DNA from: Bradyrhizobium sp. WSM3983
GTDB lineage: Bacteria; Pseudomonadota; Alphaproteobacteria; Rhizobiales; Xanthobacteraceae
Direction of reading: 5' to 3'
Length of the DNA: 64,000 nt
Assembly: GCF_000473045.1 (NCBI RefSeq)
Contig: NZ_AXAY01000006.1
Location: 186,001-250,000, forward strand
Made by a program: the position numbers and the translations under genes. Below the pieces are notes generated by a model. It did no database searches. It saw only the letters and a list, made by a program, of their open reading frames with translations, and was not told the DNA's origin. This document shows positions 8,590 through 16,936 of this stretch, one piece after another; position 1 is the stretch's first letter, and each line of letters opens with the position of its first letter.

Positions 8590-10134
8590 TCAGGCCCCGG
8601 CAGGGGAGCGGACCGGTCGGAGCAGGAACGCCGGGAGATGCGAGTGATCGCCGGGCTCGGCGTCGGCCTCGCGCTGCCGGCGCGGCTCGGGGCGGCCGAT
8701 CGACGGCACATGCGATGGATTGGCTTGCGGCCGCGAGCCATGACGCGGCTCGGAGGATTGCCTGGCTTCGCGCGGAGGCCTTGCCTCACGTGCCGGCCTC
8801 TCTTCGCGAGGCGGCCGTGCTTCGGCAGCCGGCCTTGCGTCCGACGAAGGCGTTGCCTCGGAGGAATGTCGCGCCTCGCGCGGCTCTCGGCTGCGCTCAC
8901 GGTCGCGACCGCGCTGCGGCTTGCCGCGTCCGCCGCGGGAGCGTTCACGATCGCGGCCGCGCGATTCGCGCGGACGGTCGCTCTGCTCACCCGAATCTGC
9001 GCTCACCTCGTAATCGCCTTCGGCACGCGGGATGCTCTGGCCGATCAGCTTCTCGATCGCCACCATCGACTTCTGGTCGAGCGGCGTCACGAGCGAGATC
9101 GCCATGCCGGACCGGCCTGCGCGGCCGGTGCGGCCGACACGATGGACGTAGTCGTCGGGATGATGGGGGACGTCGAAATTGAAGACGTGGCTGACCTCGG
9201 GAATGTCGAGGCCGCGGGCAGCGACGTCGGAGGCGACGAGGAGCGGCAGCTCACCTTTGCGGAACTGGTCGAGTGCCGCCATGCGGGCCGGCTGGTCCAT
9301 GTCGCCGTGCAGCGCGCCGACGCTGAAGCCGTGCTTCTGAAGTGACTTGTGAACGATCGCGACTTCGCGCTTGCGATTGCAGAAGATGATCGCGTTCTTG
9401 AGATCCTTGGCTTCGCGCAGCAGGCGACGCAGCAACTCGCGCTTCTCATGCGCCTCACGTCCGGCAGGCACTTGCGATTGCGTGACGGTGACGGCGGTGG
9501 TGGCGGGCTTGGAGACTTCGACCTTCTGCGGATTGTGCAGGAAGGTCTCGGTGATGCGCCGGATTTCCGGCGGCATGGTCGCGGTGAAGAACAGGGTCTG
9601 CCGTGTAAACGGAACGAGCTTGCAGATGCGCTCGATGTCGGGAATGAAGCCCATGTCCAGCATGCGGTCGGCTTCGTCGATGACGAGCAGCTCGACGCCG
9701 GTAAGCAGGAGGCCGCCGCGCTCGGTATGGTCGAGCAGCCGGCCTGGCGTTGCGATCAGCACGTCGACGCCGCGCGTCAGCTTGGCATCCTGGTCGCCGA
9801 AGGAGACGCCGCCGATCAGGAGGGCGACGTTGAGTTTCTGGCCGGCGCCGTAGCGGTCGAAGTTTTCCTTCACCTGCGCTGCGAGTTCGCGGGTCGGCTC
9901 CAGGATCAGCGTGCGCGGCATGCGTGCGCGGGCGCGACCCTTTTCGAGGATGGTGAGCATCGGCAGCACGAAGGCCGCGGTCTTGCCGGTGCCGGTCTGG
10001 GCGATGCCGAGTACGTCCTTGCGTGCGAGGACGTGGGGGATCGCCTGTTCCTGAATGGGGGTCGGGGTGGTGTAACCGGTGGCCGCCACTGCGGCGAGGA
10101 CTTTTTCGGATAGTCCGAGATTGGAAAAGGACAT
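8590..10134 (-). CDS. rhlE: DEAD-box RNA helicase, RhlE type
   Basis: ATP-dependent RNA helicase of 514 residues. The two RecA domains (about 1-370) show the Q motif TPTPIQEQAIP, motif I AQTGTGKT, PTRELAAQ, TPGRLLDH, VIDEADRMLD, the TAT form of motif III and HRVGRTGRAGR. From about residue 385 the protein becomes a low-complexity Arg/Glu/Ser/Pro tail with repeated PREARPP-like units, a typical RNA-binding extension. AGAGG precedes the ATG. It may act in ribosome assembly or cold-induced RNA unwinding; the substrate is unknown. The gap upstream (10135-10415) shows no further gene. Confidence 0.94.
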   Translation of the reverse strand: MSFSNLGLSEKVLAAVAATGYTTPTPIQEQAIPHVLARKDVLGIAQTGTGKTAAFVLPMLTILEKGRARARMPRTLILEPTRELAAQVKENFDRYGAGQKLNVALLIGGVSFGDQDAKLTRGVDVLIATPGRLLDHTERGGLLLTGVELLVIDEADRMLDMGFIPDIERICKLVPFTRQTLFFTATMPPEIRRITETFLHNPQKVEVSKPATTAVTVTQSQVPAGREAHEKRELLRRLLREAKDLKNAIIFCNRKREVAIVHKSLQKHGFSVGALHGDMDQPARMAALDQFRKGELPLLVASDVAARGLDIPEVSHVFNFDVPHHPDDYVHRVGRTGRAGRSGMAISLVTPLDQKSMVAIEKLIGQSIPRAEGDYEVSADSGEQSDRPRESRGRDRERSRGGRGKPQRGRDRERSREPREARHSSEATPSSDARPAAEARPPREERPAREARPPREARQSSEPRHGSRPQANPSHVPSIGRPEPRRQREADAEPGDHSHLPAFLLRPVRSPAGA

Positions 10135-10415
10135 TGAGCCTCTGGTCGAAACCGCCGTTCGGAATCGAGAGTAAAAAGGCTGTCGCGTTCCACCCCTAAA
10201 CGGCGCGCTCTCAAAGAAGCTGGGGGTGCTGACTCACGCGAACAAAGCGCCAGGCTCAGGAATCGCTCTTCGATACCGAGCCGCGTCGATCCGGAACATA
10301 GGGCGGAATCGGCCAAAGTCAATGGAGCAGGCGCGGGAAGGTCCTTAAAACCCTCAGGTTTTTGCCCAAATAGCGGGCGCGGCTTGGCTTTTCGCCGCGG
10401 CCGCCAGTCCGGTGG

Positions 10416-11441
10416 TTAACGCGCCCCTGCGGCCTGGGCCCGGAAATCGCCAGGCGCCATGCCATAGGCGGCGTTGAAGACCCGGTAATAGGTCGCCAGA
10501 CTCTCGAAACCGCAGGCATTGGCGATGTCGGCGATCAGCCGCTCCGGGGCTTCGCGCAGCAGGCGACGGCTTCTCTTCAGCCGCTCTTCCGTCACGGTCT
10601 GGGAGAAGCTGCGGTCGGCGACCTCGAACAGCATATGCAAATGGCGCACGGAGACACCGAGCAGGTCGGCCACCCGTGAGGGCGCAAGGTCTGGGTCCTG
10701 CACACGGCGCGCGATCAGGCGGCGGGCCAGCGACAGGCGGGCGGTCCGGAGCGCGGCCTGTCCGCGCCGGCTGCCCGGCCTGACGATGCCGCGCTCGATC
10801 AGCGCCAGATGCCCAAGCGCCTGCACCAGTGGGACGGCGCTGGATGAACCATCATTCGCAGCCGCCTCGCCGAGGTCGGCAAAGCAGGCATCGAGCAGAG
10901 GGGCGAGAGCGGGATCGTTGAAAACCTTGGGCGCAAGCTCGCGCGTGCGCTTGTCCTGTGTCGCGAGGCCGCTGACGGGGATTTTCAGGATCCGCAGGTG
11001 GAAGCCGGAAGCGCCCAGCGGCCTCGTGCGGTAGGGCAGGTCGGTATGGCTGGTGGCGAAGCCGCCATTGGCGATCGCGAAATCGCTGGAGCGCATGCCG
11101 CCGAACCAGCCGCCACCGCCGAGCTGCTGGTAGACGCAGATGCTGTCACCTGGCGCGTAGCCGATGTCGGTCTGGCTCCGCTCGACCGCATAAGAGGAGG
11201 CCTTCAGCTCCACCAGCGCGCCATTGCCGACCTGGCTCAGCGAGAATTCGCCGTGGAAGTCGCCGCGCTGTTCGCGCTCGAGTTCCGCCGTGACGCCGAA
11301 CAACCCCTTGGCGCGCACCTCGCGCCAAAAATCGAAGCGATCGTGCGGCTCGACCTCGTCAGTGCACCAGCGGTACACGGCAGCCCTCGTCTCGAACGGA
11401 ATTCCGCCCAACAAAAAGCAGATTCCACACGAATTTGCCAT
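10416..11441 (-). CDS. AraC-family transcriptional regulator
   Basis: A 341-residue regulator with an N-terminal AraC_binding_2-like domain (about 20-200, FETRAAVYRWCTDEVEPHDRFDFWREV) and a C-terminal AraC/XylS double helix-turn-helix (about 235-335), including SRVADLLGVSVRHLHMLFE and IADIANACGFESLATYYRVFNAAYGMAPGDFR. It is divergent from the caspase-like gene at 11568, sharing a 126-base intergenic region, so it may regulate that gene; this is inference only. The start has no clear ribosome site and could lie downstream. Confidence 0.92.
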   Translation of the reverse strand: MANSCGICFLLGGIPFETRAAVYRWCTDEVEPHDRFDFWREVRAKGLFGVTAELEREQRGDFHGEFSLSQVGNGALVELKASSYAVERSQTDIGYAPGDSICVYQQLGGGGWFGGMRSSDFAIANGGFATSHTDLPYRTRPLGASGFHLRILKIPVSGLATQDKRTRELAPKVFNDPALAPLLDACFADLGEAAANDGSSSAVPLVQALGHLALIERGIVRPGSRRGQAALRTARLSLARRLIARRVQDPDLAPSRVADLLGVSVRHLHMLFEVADRSFSQTVTEERLKRSRRLLREAPERLIADIANACGFESLATYYRVFNAAYGMAPGDFRAQAAGAR

Positions 11442-11567
11442 AGGCCAGATAGGGAACCGCGGGGACGGCCGGTTGAACCGCTGTTACGGCTGGACCGACT
11501 ATCACATCAACGGCGTAAGGTTCCGCATCGAGCCAACGGGGAGCCGTTCTGCAACGGGAAGATCACG

Positions 11568-13091
11568 ATGAGGCGTCGGGTTTTCAGAATTTTGGCAGCA
11601 CTTGGCCTGGCGGCGAGCCTCAGCGGTTTCGCGAGTGCGGCGCATGCCGAGAAGCGTATCGCGCTCGTCGTCGGCAACAACGACTACAAGAACGTTCCGA
11701 AGCTCCTGAAGGCCGTCAACGACGCCCGCACCATGGGCGATACGCTGAAGCAGCTCGGCTTCACCGTGATGGTCGCCGAAAACCAGAACCGGCAGCAATT
11801 CTCCGAGACGCTGCTCGCCTTCGACCGGGCGATCGAGCCCGGCGATACCGCGTTCTTCTTCTACGCCGGCCACGGTTTCGAGATCGCGGGCCAGAACTAT
11901 CTGCTGCCAACCGACGTGCCGGCGGCGACCGAAGGCCAGGAAGAGCTGGTGCGCGACGCCTCCATTCTCGCCGATCGTGTCGTCGAGCGCCTCCAGAACA
12001 AGAAGGCGCGCACTTCGATCCTGGTGTTCGACGCCTGTCGCAACAATCCGTTCGAGCGTAGCGGTACGCGCGCAGTCGCCGGCGGCGGCGGCCTTGCACC
12101 GATGACGCAGCTGCCCGAAGGCGTATTCTCGGTATTCTCGGCGGGCCCGCGGCAGACCGCGCTCGATCGTCTCTCTAACGACGATGCCAATCCCAATTCG
12201 GTGTTCACGCGCACCTTCGCCAAGGAGCTGCTGCAGCCCGGCGAGAACCTCGTGCAGGTCGCACAGCACACGCGCCGCCTCGTCAGCGAGATGGCCGACA
12301 CCGTCAAGCACAGGCAGGTGCCGGTCTATTTCGACCAGATGGTCGACGACGTCTTCCTCAGCGGTGCCGCGAAGGATGCGGCGGCGGCCGCTGCGCGTCC
12401 GGCCGATCCGGCGCCGCAGAAGGTCGCGGCGCTGCCGCCGGTCTCGGTGCCGCGCGTGCAGAAGGAAGAGACCACCAACGCGCCGATCGCGAGCTTCTCG
12501 CGCCACAATGGCGGCTGGAGCGTGACGTTCTCCTTCGCCGATCCCACCCTCGGGGTGTCCTGGCGCATGGCCGGCAGCGGCGATTTCCACGAGACCGGTT
12601 TCATCGACGCGCTCGATCCGCGCACGCGCAAGCGGATGCCGAACCCGTCGATCGAGCTGCCCCCGGATGCGCAGGCCGGCACGATCGAGGTCCGTTACGT
12701 CGACGCTTCCGGCGACATGCAGGGCCCGTTCCCGATCAAGTTCGATCCCGAGGCGGCGCTGATCCGCGATCAGCGCAAGATCCTCGACATGACCGCCACG
12801 AGCTGGCTGTCGTTCCGTCAGTTCAACGGGCTCCTGGTCTATTATTCCCATCTGGTGTCGTACCGCTGCGCCATCCGCGAGGTCAGGATCGGCATCGACA
12901 CGGCGGTGCCGGACAAGGTGCTGAAACTGCCGCCCTGCGACCTCCGCGATCCCTCGGCGATCACAGCCGGCATGCTGCTCTATGAGAAGCTGCCACCAGC
13001 CACGCAGTTCATGTCGGTCGAATTGACCTATCGTGACGGCAGCGTCTCGGAGGTCAAAAGCTTCCGCACGGCGAACCGCAGCAACAATTGA
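11568..13091 (+). CDS. Secreted caspase-fold (C14) peptidase
   Basis: A 507-residue protein beginning with a Sec signal peptide (residues 1-27, cleavage after SAAHA). The caspase p20-like domain spans about 28-270 with the catalytic dyad H102 in FYAGHGFE and C157 in VFDACRNNPF, so it is likely active, probably with Arg/Lys preference like other bacterial orthocaspases. A low-complexity Ala/Pro linker (about 265-300) leads to a C-terminal beta-rich domain (about 305-505) that I do not recognise. ATG at 11568 has GGGAAG upstream and gives the signal peptide; longer in-frame starts overlap the divergent araC gene. It should act in the periplasm. Confidence 0.92.
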   Translation: MRRRVFRILAALGLAASLSGFASAAHAEKRIALVVGNNDYKNVPKLLKAVNDARTMGDTLKQLGFTVMVAENQNRQQFSETLLAFDRAIEPGDTAFFFYAGHGFEIAGQNYLLPTDVPAATEGQEELVRDASILADRVVERLQNKKARTSILVFDACRNNPFERSGTRAVAGGGGLAPMTQLPEGVFSVFSAGPRQTALDRLSNDDANPNSVFTRTFAKELLQPGENLVQVAQHTRRLVSEMADTVKHRQVPVYFDQMVDDVFLSGAAKDAAAAAARPADPAPQKVAALPPVSVPRVQKEETTNAPIASFSRHNGGWSVTFSFADPTLGVSWRMAGSGDFHETGFIDALDPRTRKRMPNPSIELPPDAQAGTIEVRYVDASGDMQGPFPIKFDPEAALIRDQRKILDMTATSWLSFRQFNGLLVYYSHLVSYRCAIREVRIGIDTAVPDKVLKLPPCDLRDPSAITAGMLLYEKLPPATQFMSVELTYRDGSVSEVKSFRTANRSNN

Positions 13092-13102
13092 GCGCCTTCT
13101 AC

Positions 13103-13236
13103 CCGTCATCCCCGCGCAATGGCGAAGCCATTGTCGCTGGAGGCGCGAGTTGCGCGGTGCGGAGCACCGGCCGGGATGCAGCCGGGCCGGACATCCTTCG
13201 AGGCCTCCGCTACGCTCCGGCGCCTCGGGATGACGG
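13103..13236. repeat. Palindromic intergenic repeat bounded by CCGTCATCCC/GGGATGACGG
   Basis: The 134-base element is bounded by CCGTCATCCC (13103-13112) and its exact inverse GGGATGACGG (13227-13236). It contains an inner hairpin around CGAGGC..GCCTCG at the right end (about 13199-13226). The CATCCTTCGAGGC...GCCTCGGGATGA form matches palindromic elements common between genes of Bradyrhizobium and Rhodopseudomonas. It fills the gap between the caspase-like gene and the monooxygenase. Confidence 0.8.
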
Positions 13237-13340
13237 ACAAACCATTGAAGGTGAGGCTAGCTTCGTCAAATTGATCCTATCCCCGACGCATCCTCGCGCT
13301 AAACTCAGATTGCGACCAAAAGCACCAGCGGAGCCGGATC

Positions 13341-14597
13341 ATGGATGAAACCACATCGGATCAACCCGCATCGCGCGTCCGAAAAGTCCGTTGCTGCATC
13401 GTCGGCGGCGGACCGGCCGGCATGATGCTCGGCTATCTCCTCGGGCGCGCCGGCATCGATGTCGTGGTGCTGGAGAAGCACGCCGATTTCTTCCGCGATT
13501 TTCGCGGCGACACCGTGCATCCCTCGACGCTTCAAGTGATGGACGAACTCGGCCTGATCGATGGCTTCCTCAAGCTGCCGCATCAGCAATTGCAGAAGAT
13601 GGATGGCCTGTTCGGCGGCACCAAGGTGCGGATCGCCGATCTCAGCCGGTTGAATTCGAAGTACCCGTTCATCGCCTTCATGCCGCAATGGGATTTTCTC
13701 AATTTCCTGCGCGAGGCGGGCCGACGCTTCGCCTCGCTCGAGGTGCTGATGAGCACCGAGGCCGTCGACCTGATCCGTCACGACGACACCATCGCCGGCG
13801 TGCGCGCCAGGACGTCCGACGGCATCGTCGACATCGAGGCGGATCTCACCATCGCCTGCGACGGCCGGCATTCGACGGTGCGTGAGCGGGCAGGCCTTGG
13901 CGTCGAGGAGATCGGCGCGCCGATGGACGTGCTCTGGTTCCGCGCCGGCCACAAGCCGGACGAGACCGAGAACCTGTTTGCTCGGATCGAACCCGGCAAG
14001 ATGATGGTCACGTTCGACCGCGGCGATTACTGGCAGTGCGCTTATGTCATCGCCAAGGGGCAGTATGATGCGGTGAAGGCGAGGGGATTGCAGGCACTGC
14101 TCGACGATGTCGTGCGGATGGCGCCGGTCCTCAAGCAGGGGATCGCCGCCGTGAAGAGCTTTGGCGACATCAAGCTCCTCACCGTCGCAATCAATCGTCT
14201 GGGCCGCTGGGCGCGGCCCGGGTTGCTCTGCATCGGCGACGCCGCGCATGCGATGTCGCCGGTCGGCGGCGTCGGCGTCAATCTTGCCGTGCAGGATGCA
14301 GTCGCGACTGCCAACCTGCTCGCGGACAGGCTGACGCGCGGCCGTCCATCGCAGGATGAGCTCGATGCCGTGCAGCGCCGCCGCGAGTTCCCGGTGAAGA
14401 TGACGCAGGCGATGCAGGTGATCGTGCAGAACCGCATCATCAGCGGCGCGCTGAAGGGCGGCGGTCGGCCGCTCAAGGTGCCGCTGCTGTTGCGGTTGAT
14501 CTCCGCATTGCCGTGGCTTCAGGGTATTCCGGCGCGCTTCATTGCCATCGGTGTGCGGCCCGAGCACGTGCATTCGAAAGCCGTGCCCACAGCGTAG
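13341..14597 (+). CDS. FAD-dependent aromatic-type monooxygenase
   Basis: A 418-residue class A flavoprotein monooxygenase (PHBH fold). It has the N-terminal ADP-binding GGGPAGMMLGYLLGRAG (about 23-39), the second FAD/NADPH signature with TIACDGRHSTVRERAG (about 171-186), and the third GLLCIGDAAHAMSPVGGVGVNLAVQDA (about 293-319). These enzymes hydroxylate aromatic or polyketide substrates using NAD(P)H and O2. No pathway partner is adjacent, so the substrate is unknown. It starts with ATG 105 bases after the repeat at 13103-13236. Confidence 0.92.
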   Translation: MDETTSDQPASRVRKVRCCIVGGGPAGMMLGYLLGRAGIDVVVLEKHADFFRDFRGDTVHPSTLQVMDELGLIDGFLKLPHQQLQKMDGLFGGTKVRIADLSRLNSKYPFIAFMPQWDFLNFLREAGRRFASLEVLMSTEAVDLIRHDDTIAGVRARTSDGIVDIEADLTIACDGRHSTVRERAGLGVEEIGAPMDVLWFRAGHKPDETENLFARIEPGKMMVTFDRGDYWQCAYVIAKGQYDAVKARGLQALLDDVVRMAPVLKQGIAAVKSFGDIKLLTVAINRLGRWARPGLLCIGDAAHAMSPVGGVGVNLAVQDAVATANLLADRLTRGRPSQDELDAVQRRREFPVKMTQAMQVIVQNRIISGALKGGGRPLKVPLLLRLISALPWLQGIPARFIAIGVRPEHVHSKAVPTA

Positions 14598-14709
14598 CGC
14601 AGGGATTCGGTAGGGATAATGTCGCGTTAATCTACGCGCTGCGCGTTGCTTGCGTGCAACAGCTCATGCGGATTCAAGGACCGCCATGTGCCAATCCGGC
14701 GCCTTAACT

Positions 14710-14734
14710 TTCTTGATTCAAATTTGAGTAAGAA
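14710..14734. promoter_or_regulatory. AT-rich pseudo-palindrome upstream of an outer-membrane protein gene
   Basis: In an otherwise GC-rich gap, 14710-14734 runs from TTCTT to AAGAA around a central CAAATTTG. The symmetry is imperfect in the flanks. It lies 43-67 bases before the barrel gene at 14777 and could be an operator or part of its promoter. Weak evidence. Confidence 0.25.
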
Positions 14735-14776
14735 CTGCGTGTGAGCGTGCGCCCATCAAAGGACACGGGGTGTACC

Positions 14777-15547
14777 ATGCGTAACAAATTGATTGCTGCC
14801 TTCGCCTGCACGACCGCTCTGGTTTCGACCGGTGCTGCTTCCGCCGCCGATCTCGCCGCGCGTCCCTACACCAAGGCGCCCGCTTATATCGAGCCGCTGT
14901 TCACCTGGACCGGCTTCTATGTCGGCGGCCACATCGGTGGCGCCTGGACCAATGAGCAGTTCATCAACAATGGCGTCGGTGCGCCGTTCGGCGATCTGAC
15001 GCCGGGCCAGGGCTATCGTCAGCGTAGTGCCGGCATCATGGGCGGCGCCCAGATCGGCTACAACTGGCAGGCCAACAACTACGTGTTCGGCATGGAAGGC
15101 ACGATTTCCGGCCTCGACAACAAGGGCACCATCGTGAACACCGCCTTCGCTCCGGGCGGTAACGTCTTCACCTGGCGTGCGAACGTCCTCGCGACCGTCG
15201 TCGGCCGCGCCGGCTTCGCGGTTCAGAACAATCTGTTCTACATCAAGGGTGGCTATGCCGGCGTCAACAACCGTCTGTCGGTGACCGACACGGTCGGCCC
15301 GGCGACGGGCAACGGCGGTCAGACCCACTGGGCCAACGGCTGGACCGTGGGCGCCGGCTGGGAATACGGCATCACCCGCAACTGGATCGTCGGCCTCGAG
15401 TACAATTACGCGGCCTTCGGCAGCCAGACCTATCAGCTCGGCGGCACCTCGGGCAATTACACGTTCGATGCCAAGCCGCGTGACATCCAGTGGGCCGTCG
15501 TCCGTGCGAGCTACAAGTTCGATGCGCCGGTCATTGCCCGCTACTGA
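14777..15547 (+). CDS. Outer-membrane beta-barrel protein (Omp25/31 family)
   Basis: A 256-residue porin-like barrel of the Omp25/31 family of Rhizobiales. A Sec signal peptide ends at ASAA, followed by the shared motif ADLAARPYTKAP and FTWTGFYVGGHIGG. Alternating beta-strand pattern follows throughout, and the protein ends in an aromatic residue (YKFDAPVIARY), the signal for outer-membrane insertion. ATG at 14777 is chosen because the upstream GTG would add 12 residues ahead of a normal signal peptide. Two paralogues lie at 16937 and 27109. A strong terminator follows. Confidence 0.93.
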   Translation: MRNKLIAAFACTTALVSTGAASAADLAARPYTKAPAYIEPLFTWTGFYVGGHIGGAWTNEQFINNGVGAPFGDLTPGQGYRQRSAGIMGGAQIGYNWQANNYVFGMEGTISGLDNKGTIVNTAFAPGGNVFTWRANVLATVVGRAGFAVQNNLFYIKGGYAGVNNRLSVTDTVGPATGNGGQTHWANGWTVGAGWEYGITRNWIVGLEYNYAAFGSQTYQLGGTSGNYTFDAKPRDIQWAVVRASYKFDAPVIARY

Positions 15548-15592
15548 GCAGCAAACGGACCAATCAGCAAAAAAAGATCTGCCAACAATTCA

Positions 15593-15623
15593 AAGCCCCG
15601 GCTTCGACCGGGGCTTCCTTTTT
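15593..15623 (+). terminator. Rho-independent terminator after the barrel gene
   Basis: AAGCCCCGG (15593-15601) and CCGGGGCTT (15608-15616) form a perfect 9-bp stem with a 6-base loop, followed by CCTTTTT. It lies 46 bases after the stop of the upstream barrel gene and points the same way. Confidence 0.92.
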
Positions 15624-15644
15624 GGTGTGCGAGGCGGCGATGAC

Positions 15645-16415
15645 TTACGCCATCACCGAGAAGCCGCCGTCGACGGGGATCGCGGTGCCCGTGACGAAGT
15701 TCGAGGCGGGCGAGGCGAGGAACACGGCGATGCCGGCGAAGTCGTCGATGTCGCCCCAGCGCCCCGCAGGCGTGCGCGCCAGCACACGCTCGTGCAGGCC
15801 CGACACCTGCTCGCGTGCGCCGCGGGTGAGATCGGTGTCGATCCAGCCCGGCAGGATCGCGTTGACCTGGATGTTGTCGGGCGCCCAGGCATTGGCGCAG
15901 GCGCGCGTGTACTGCACGATGCCGCCCTTGCTCGCTGCGTAAGCGGTCGCAAAGCTTGCGCCGAAGATCGACATCATCGAGCCGATGTTGATCACCTTGC
16001 CGTTGCCCGAGGCCTTCAGCGCCGGATAGGCGAGCTTCGAGCAGACGAAGGCGCTGGTGAGGTTGGTGTCGATCACCTTGTTCCACTCGTCGAGCTCGAG
16101 CTCGTGCGGCGCCTTGCGAATGCTCATGCCGGCATTGTTGATCAGGATGTCGATGCGGCCGAGCTCCCTGACGACGCGGTCGATCATCGCCGCGACCGCG
16201 TCCTTGTCGGTCACGTCGGTGGTGACGGAGATCGCCTTCACGCCGCGCGCCTTGAGATCGGCGACGGCAGCGGCCGACTTGGTTTCGTTGCGTCCGACCA
16301 CGGCGATATCGGCGCCGGCGTCGGCGAGCCCGTGCGCGAGGCCGAGCCCGATGCCGCCATTGCCTCCTGTGACGATCGCGACTTTGCCGCGCAGATCGAA
16401 CCGGTTGGATGTCAT
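15645..16415 (-). CDS. Short-chain dehydrogenase/reductase (SDR)
   Basis: A 256-residue classical SDR that oxidises or reduces an alcohol/ketone with NAD(P)H. It has the cofactor loop TGGNGGIGLG (about 16-25), NNAG (about 91-94), the catalytic Ser around INIGSMMS and YAASK (Y and K), and the C-terminal PVDGGFSVMA. GGAAG lies ahead of the ATG. It is 21 bases downstream of the small membrane protein gene at 16437-16622 on the same strand, so the two probably form an operon. Substrate unknown. Confidence 0.94.
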   Translation of the reverse strand: MTSNRFDLRGKVAIVTGGNGGIGLGLAHGLADAGADIAVVGRNETKSAAAVADLKARGVKAISVTTDVTDKDAVAAMIDRVVRELGRIDILINNAGMSIRKAPHELELDEWNKVIDTNLTSAFVCSKLAYPALKASGNGKVINIGSMMSIFGASFATAYAASKGGIVQYTRACANAWAPDNIQVNAILPGWIDTDLTRGAREQVSGLHERVLARTPAGRWGDIDDFAGIAVFLASPASNFVTGTAIPVDGGFSVMA

Positions 16416-16436
16416 GCTGTCACTTCCTGGTTTCTT

Positions 16437-16622
16437 CTATTGGTTGCTTTGCCAGATCAGCACCAGCCCGAAGCCTGCCATGGCGGCGCCATAGCCGGCC
16501 CATTGCAGCTGGTTGACCATGAAGCTCGATCGCGGCCAGGCAATGGTGCCCGTGCCCTGTCCGATCCAGAGCAGCCCGACAGCGAGGGCAAACAGGCCTG
16601 CGATCAGCAGAAATCTGCACAT
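16437..16622 (-). CDS. Small two-helix membrane protein
   Basis: A 61-residue protein with two hydrophobic helices (about residues 4-20 and 40-58) joined by a short polar loop, so probably an inner-membrane protein. AGGAGG sits 5 bases before this ATG, a strong ribosome site; a second ATG four bases upstream in another frame gives an unrelated 68-residue ORF. I do not recognise a family. It precedes the SDR gene on the same strand, and a strong inverted repeat lies in its leader. Confidence 0.65.
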   Translation of the reverse strand: MCRFLLIAGLFALAVGLLWIGQGTGTIAWPRSSFMVNQLQWAGYGAAMAGFGLVLIWQSNQ

Positions 16623-16649
16623 GCATTCCTCCTCATCGGTCTGCTTCTG

Positions 16650-16687
16650 TCGCGACCCGCGGCATAAGGGATCGCCGCGGGTCGCGA
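16650..16687. promoter_or_regulatory. Perfect 14-bp inverted repeat in the leader of the small membrane protein/SDR unit
   Basis: TCGCGACCCGCGGC (16650-16663) and GCCGCGGGTCGCGA (16674-16687) are exact inverse copies around a 10-base spacer. The repeat starts 28 bases upstream of the start codon at 16622 (minus strand). It lacks a T-run on the minus strand, so an operator or a leader RNA hairpin is more likely than a terminator. The rest of the gap 16688-16872 holds no gene that I can support. Confidence 0.6.
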
Positions 16688-16872
16688 AAACTTCCCGTCA
16701 GACTAGCCGTAGCTTCGGTTCAGACACAATGGCTGCGGACGCAAGGCCGCGGGGAGGACGCATATGAGCTGAGCGATCAGATCGCGGATGCCGATTGGGC
16801 TGGAATCGAGCGAGCTTGGCGAGACGTATCGGTCGCTGAAGCGAGAGTCAGCCGTTAAGGCAGCGCACAACG

Positions 16873-16899
16873 AAAAAGCCCCGGTGATGCCGGGGCTTT
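16873..16899 (-). terminator. Rho-independent terminator of the second barrel gene
   Basis: On the minus strand AAAGCCCCGG and CCGGGGCTTT form a 10-bp stem with a 5-base loop, followed by TTTTTC. It lies 37 bases after the stop of the barrel gene at 16937. Confidence 0.92.
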
Positions 16900-16936
16900 G
16901 ACGTCTGAAGTAAAATTCAGCTCAGTACCTTTCAGC

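Noticed and set aside
10998..11567. 190-residue N-terminal extension of the caspase-like gene
   Set aside because: The extension overlaps the divergent araC gene in antisense. The ATG at 11568 directly opens a signal peptide and has a ribosome site.
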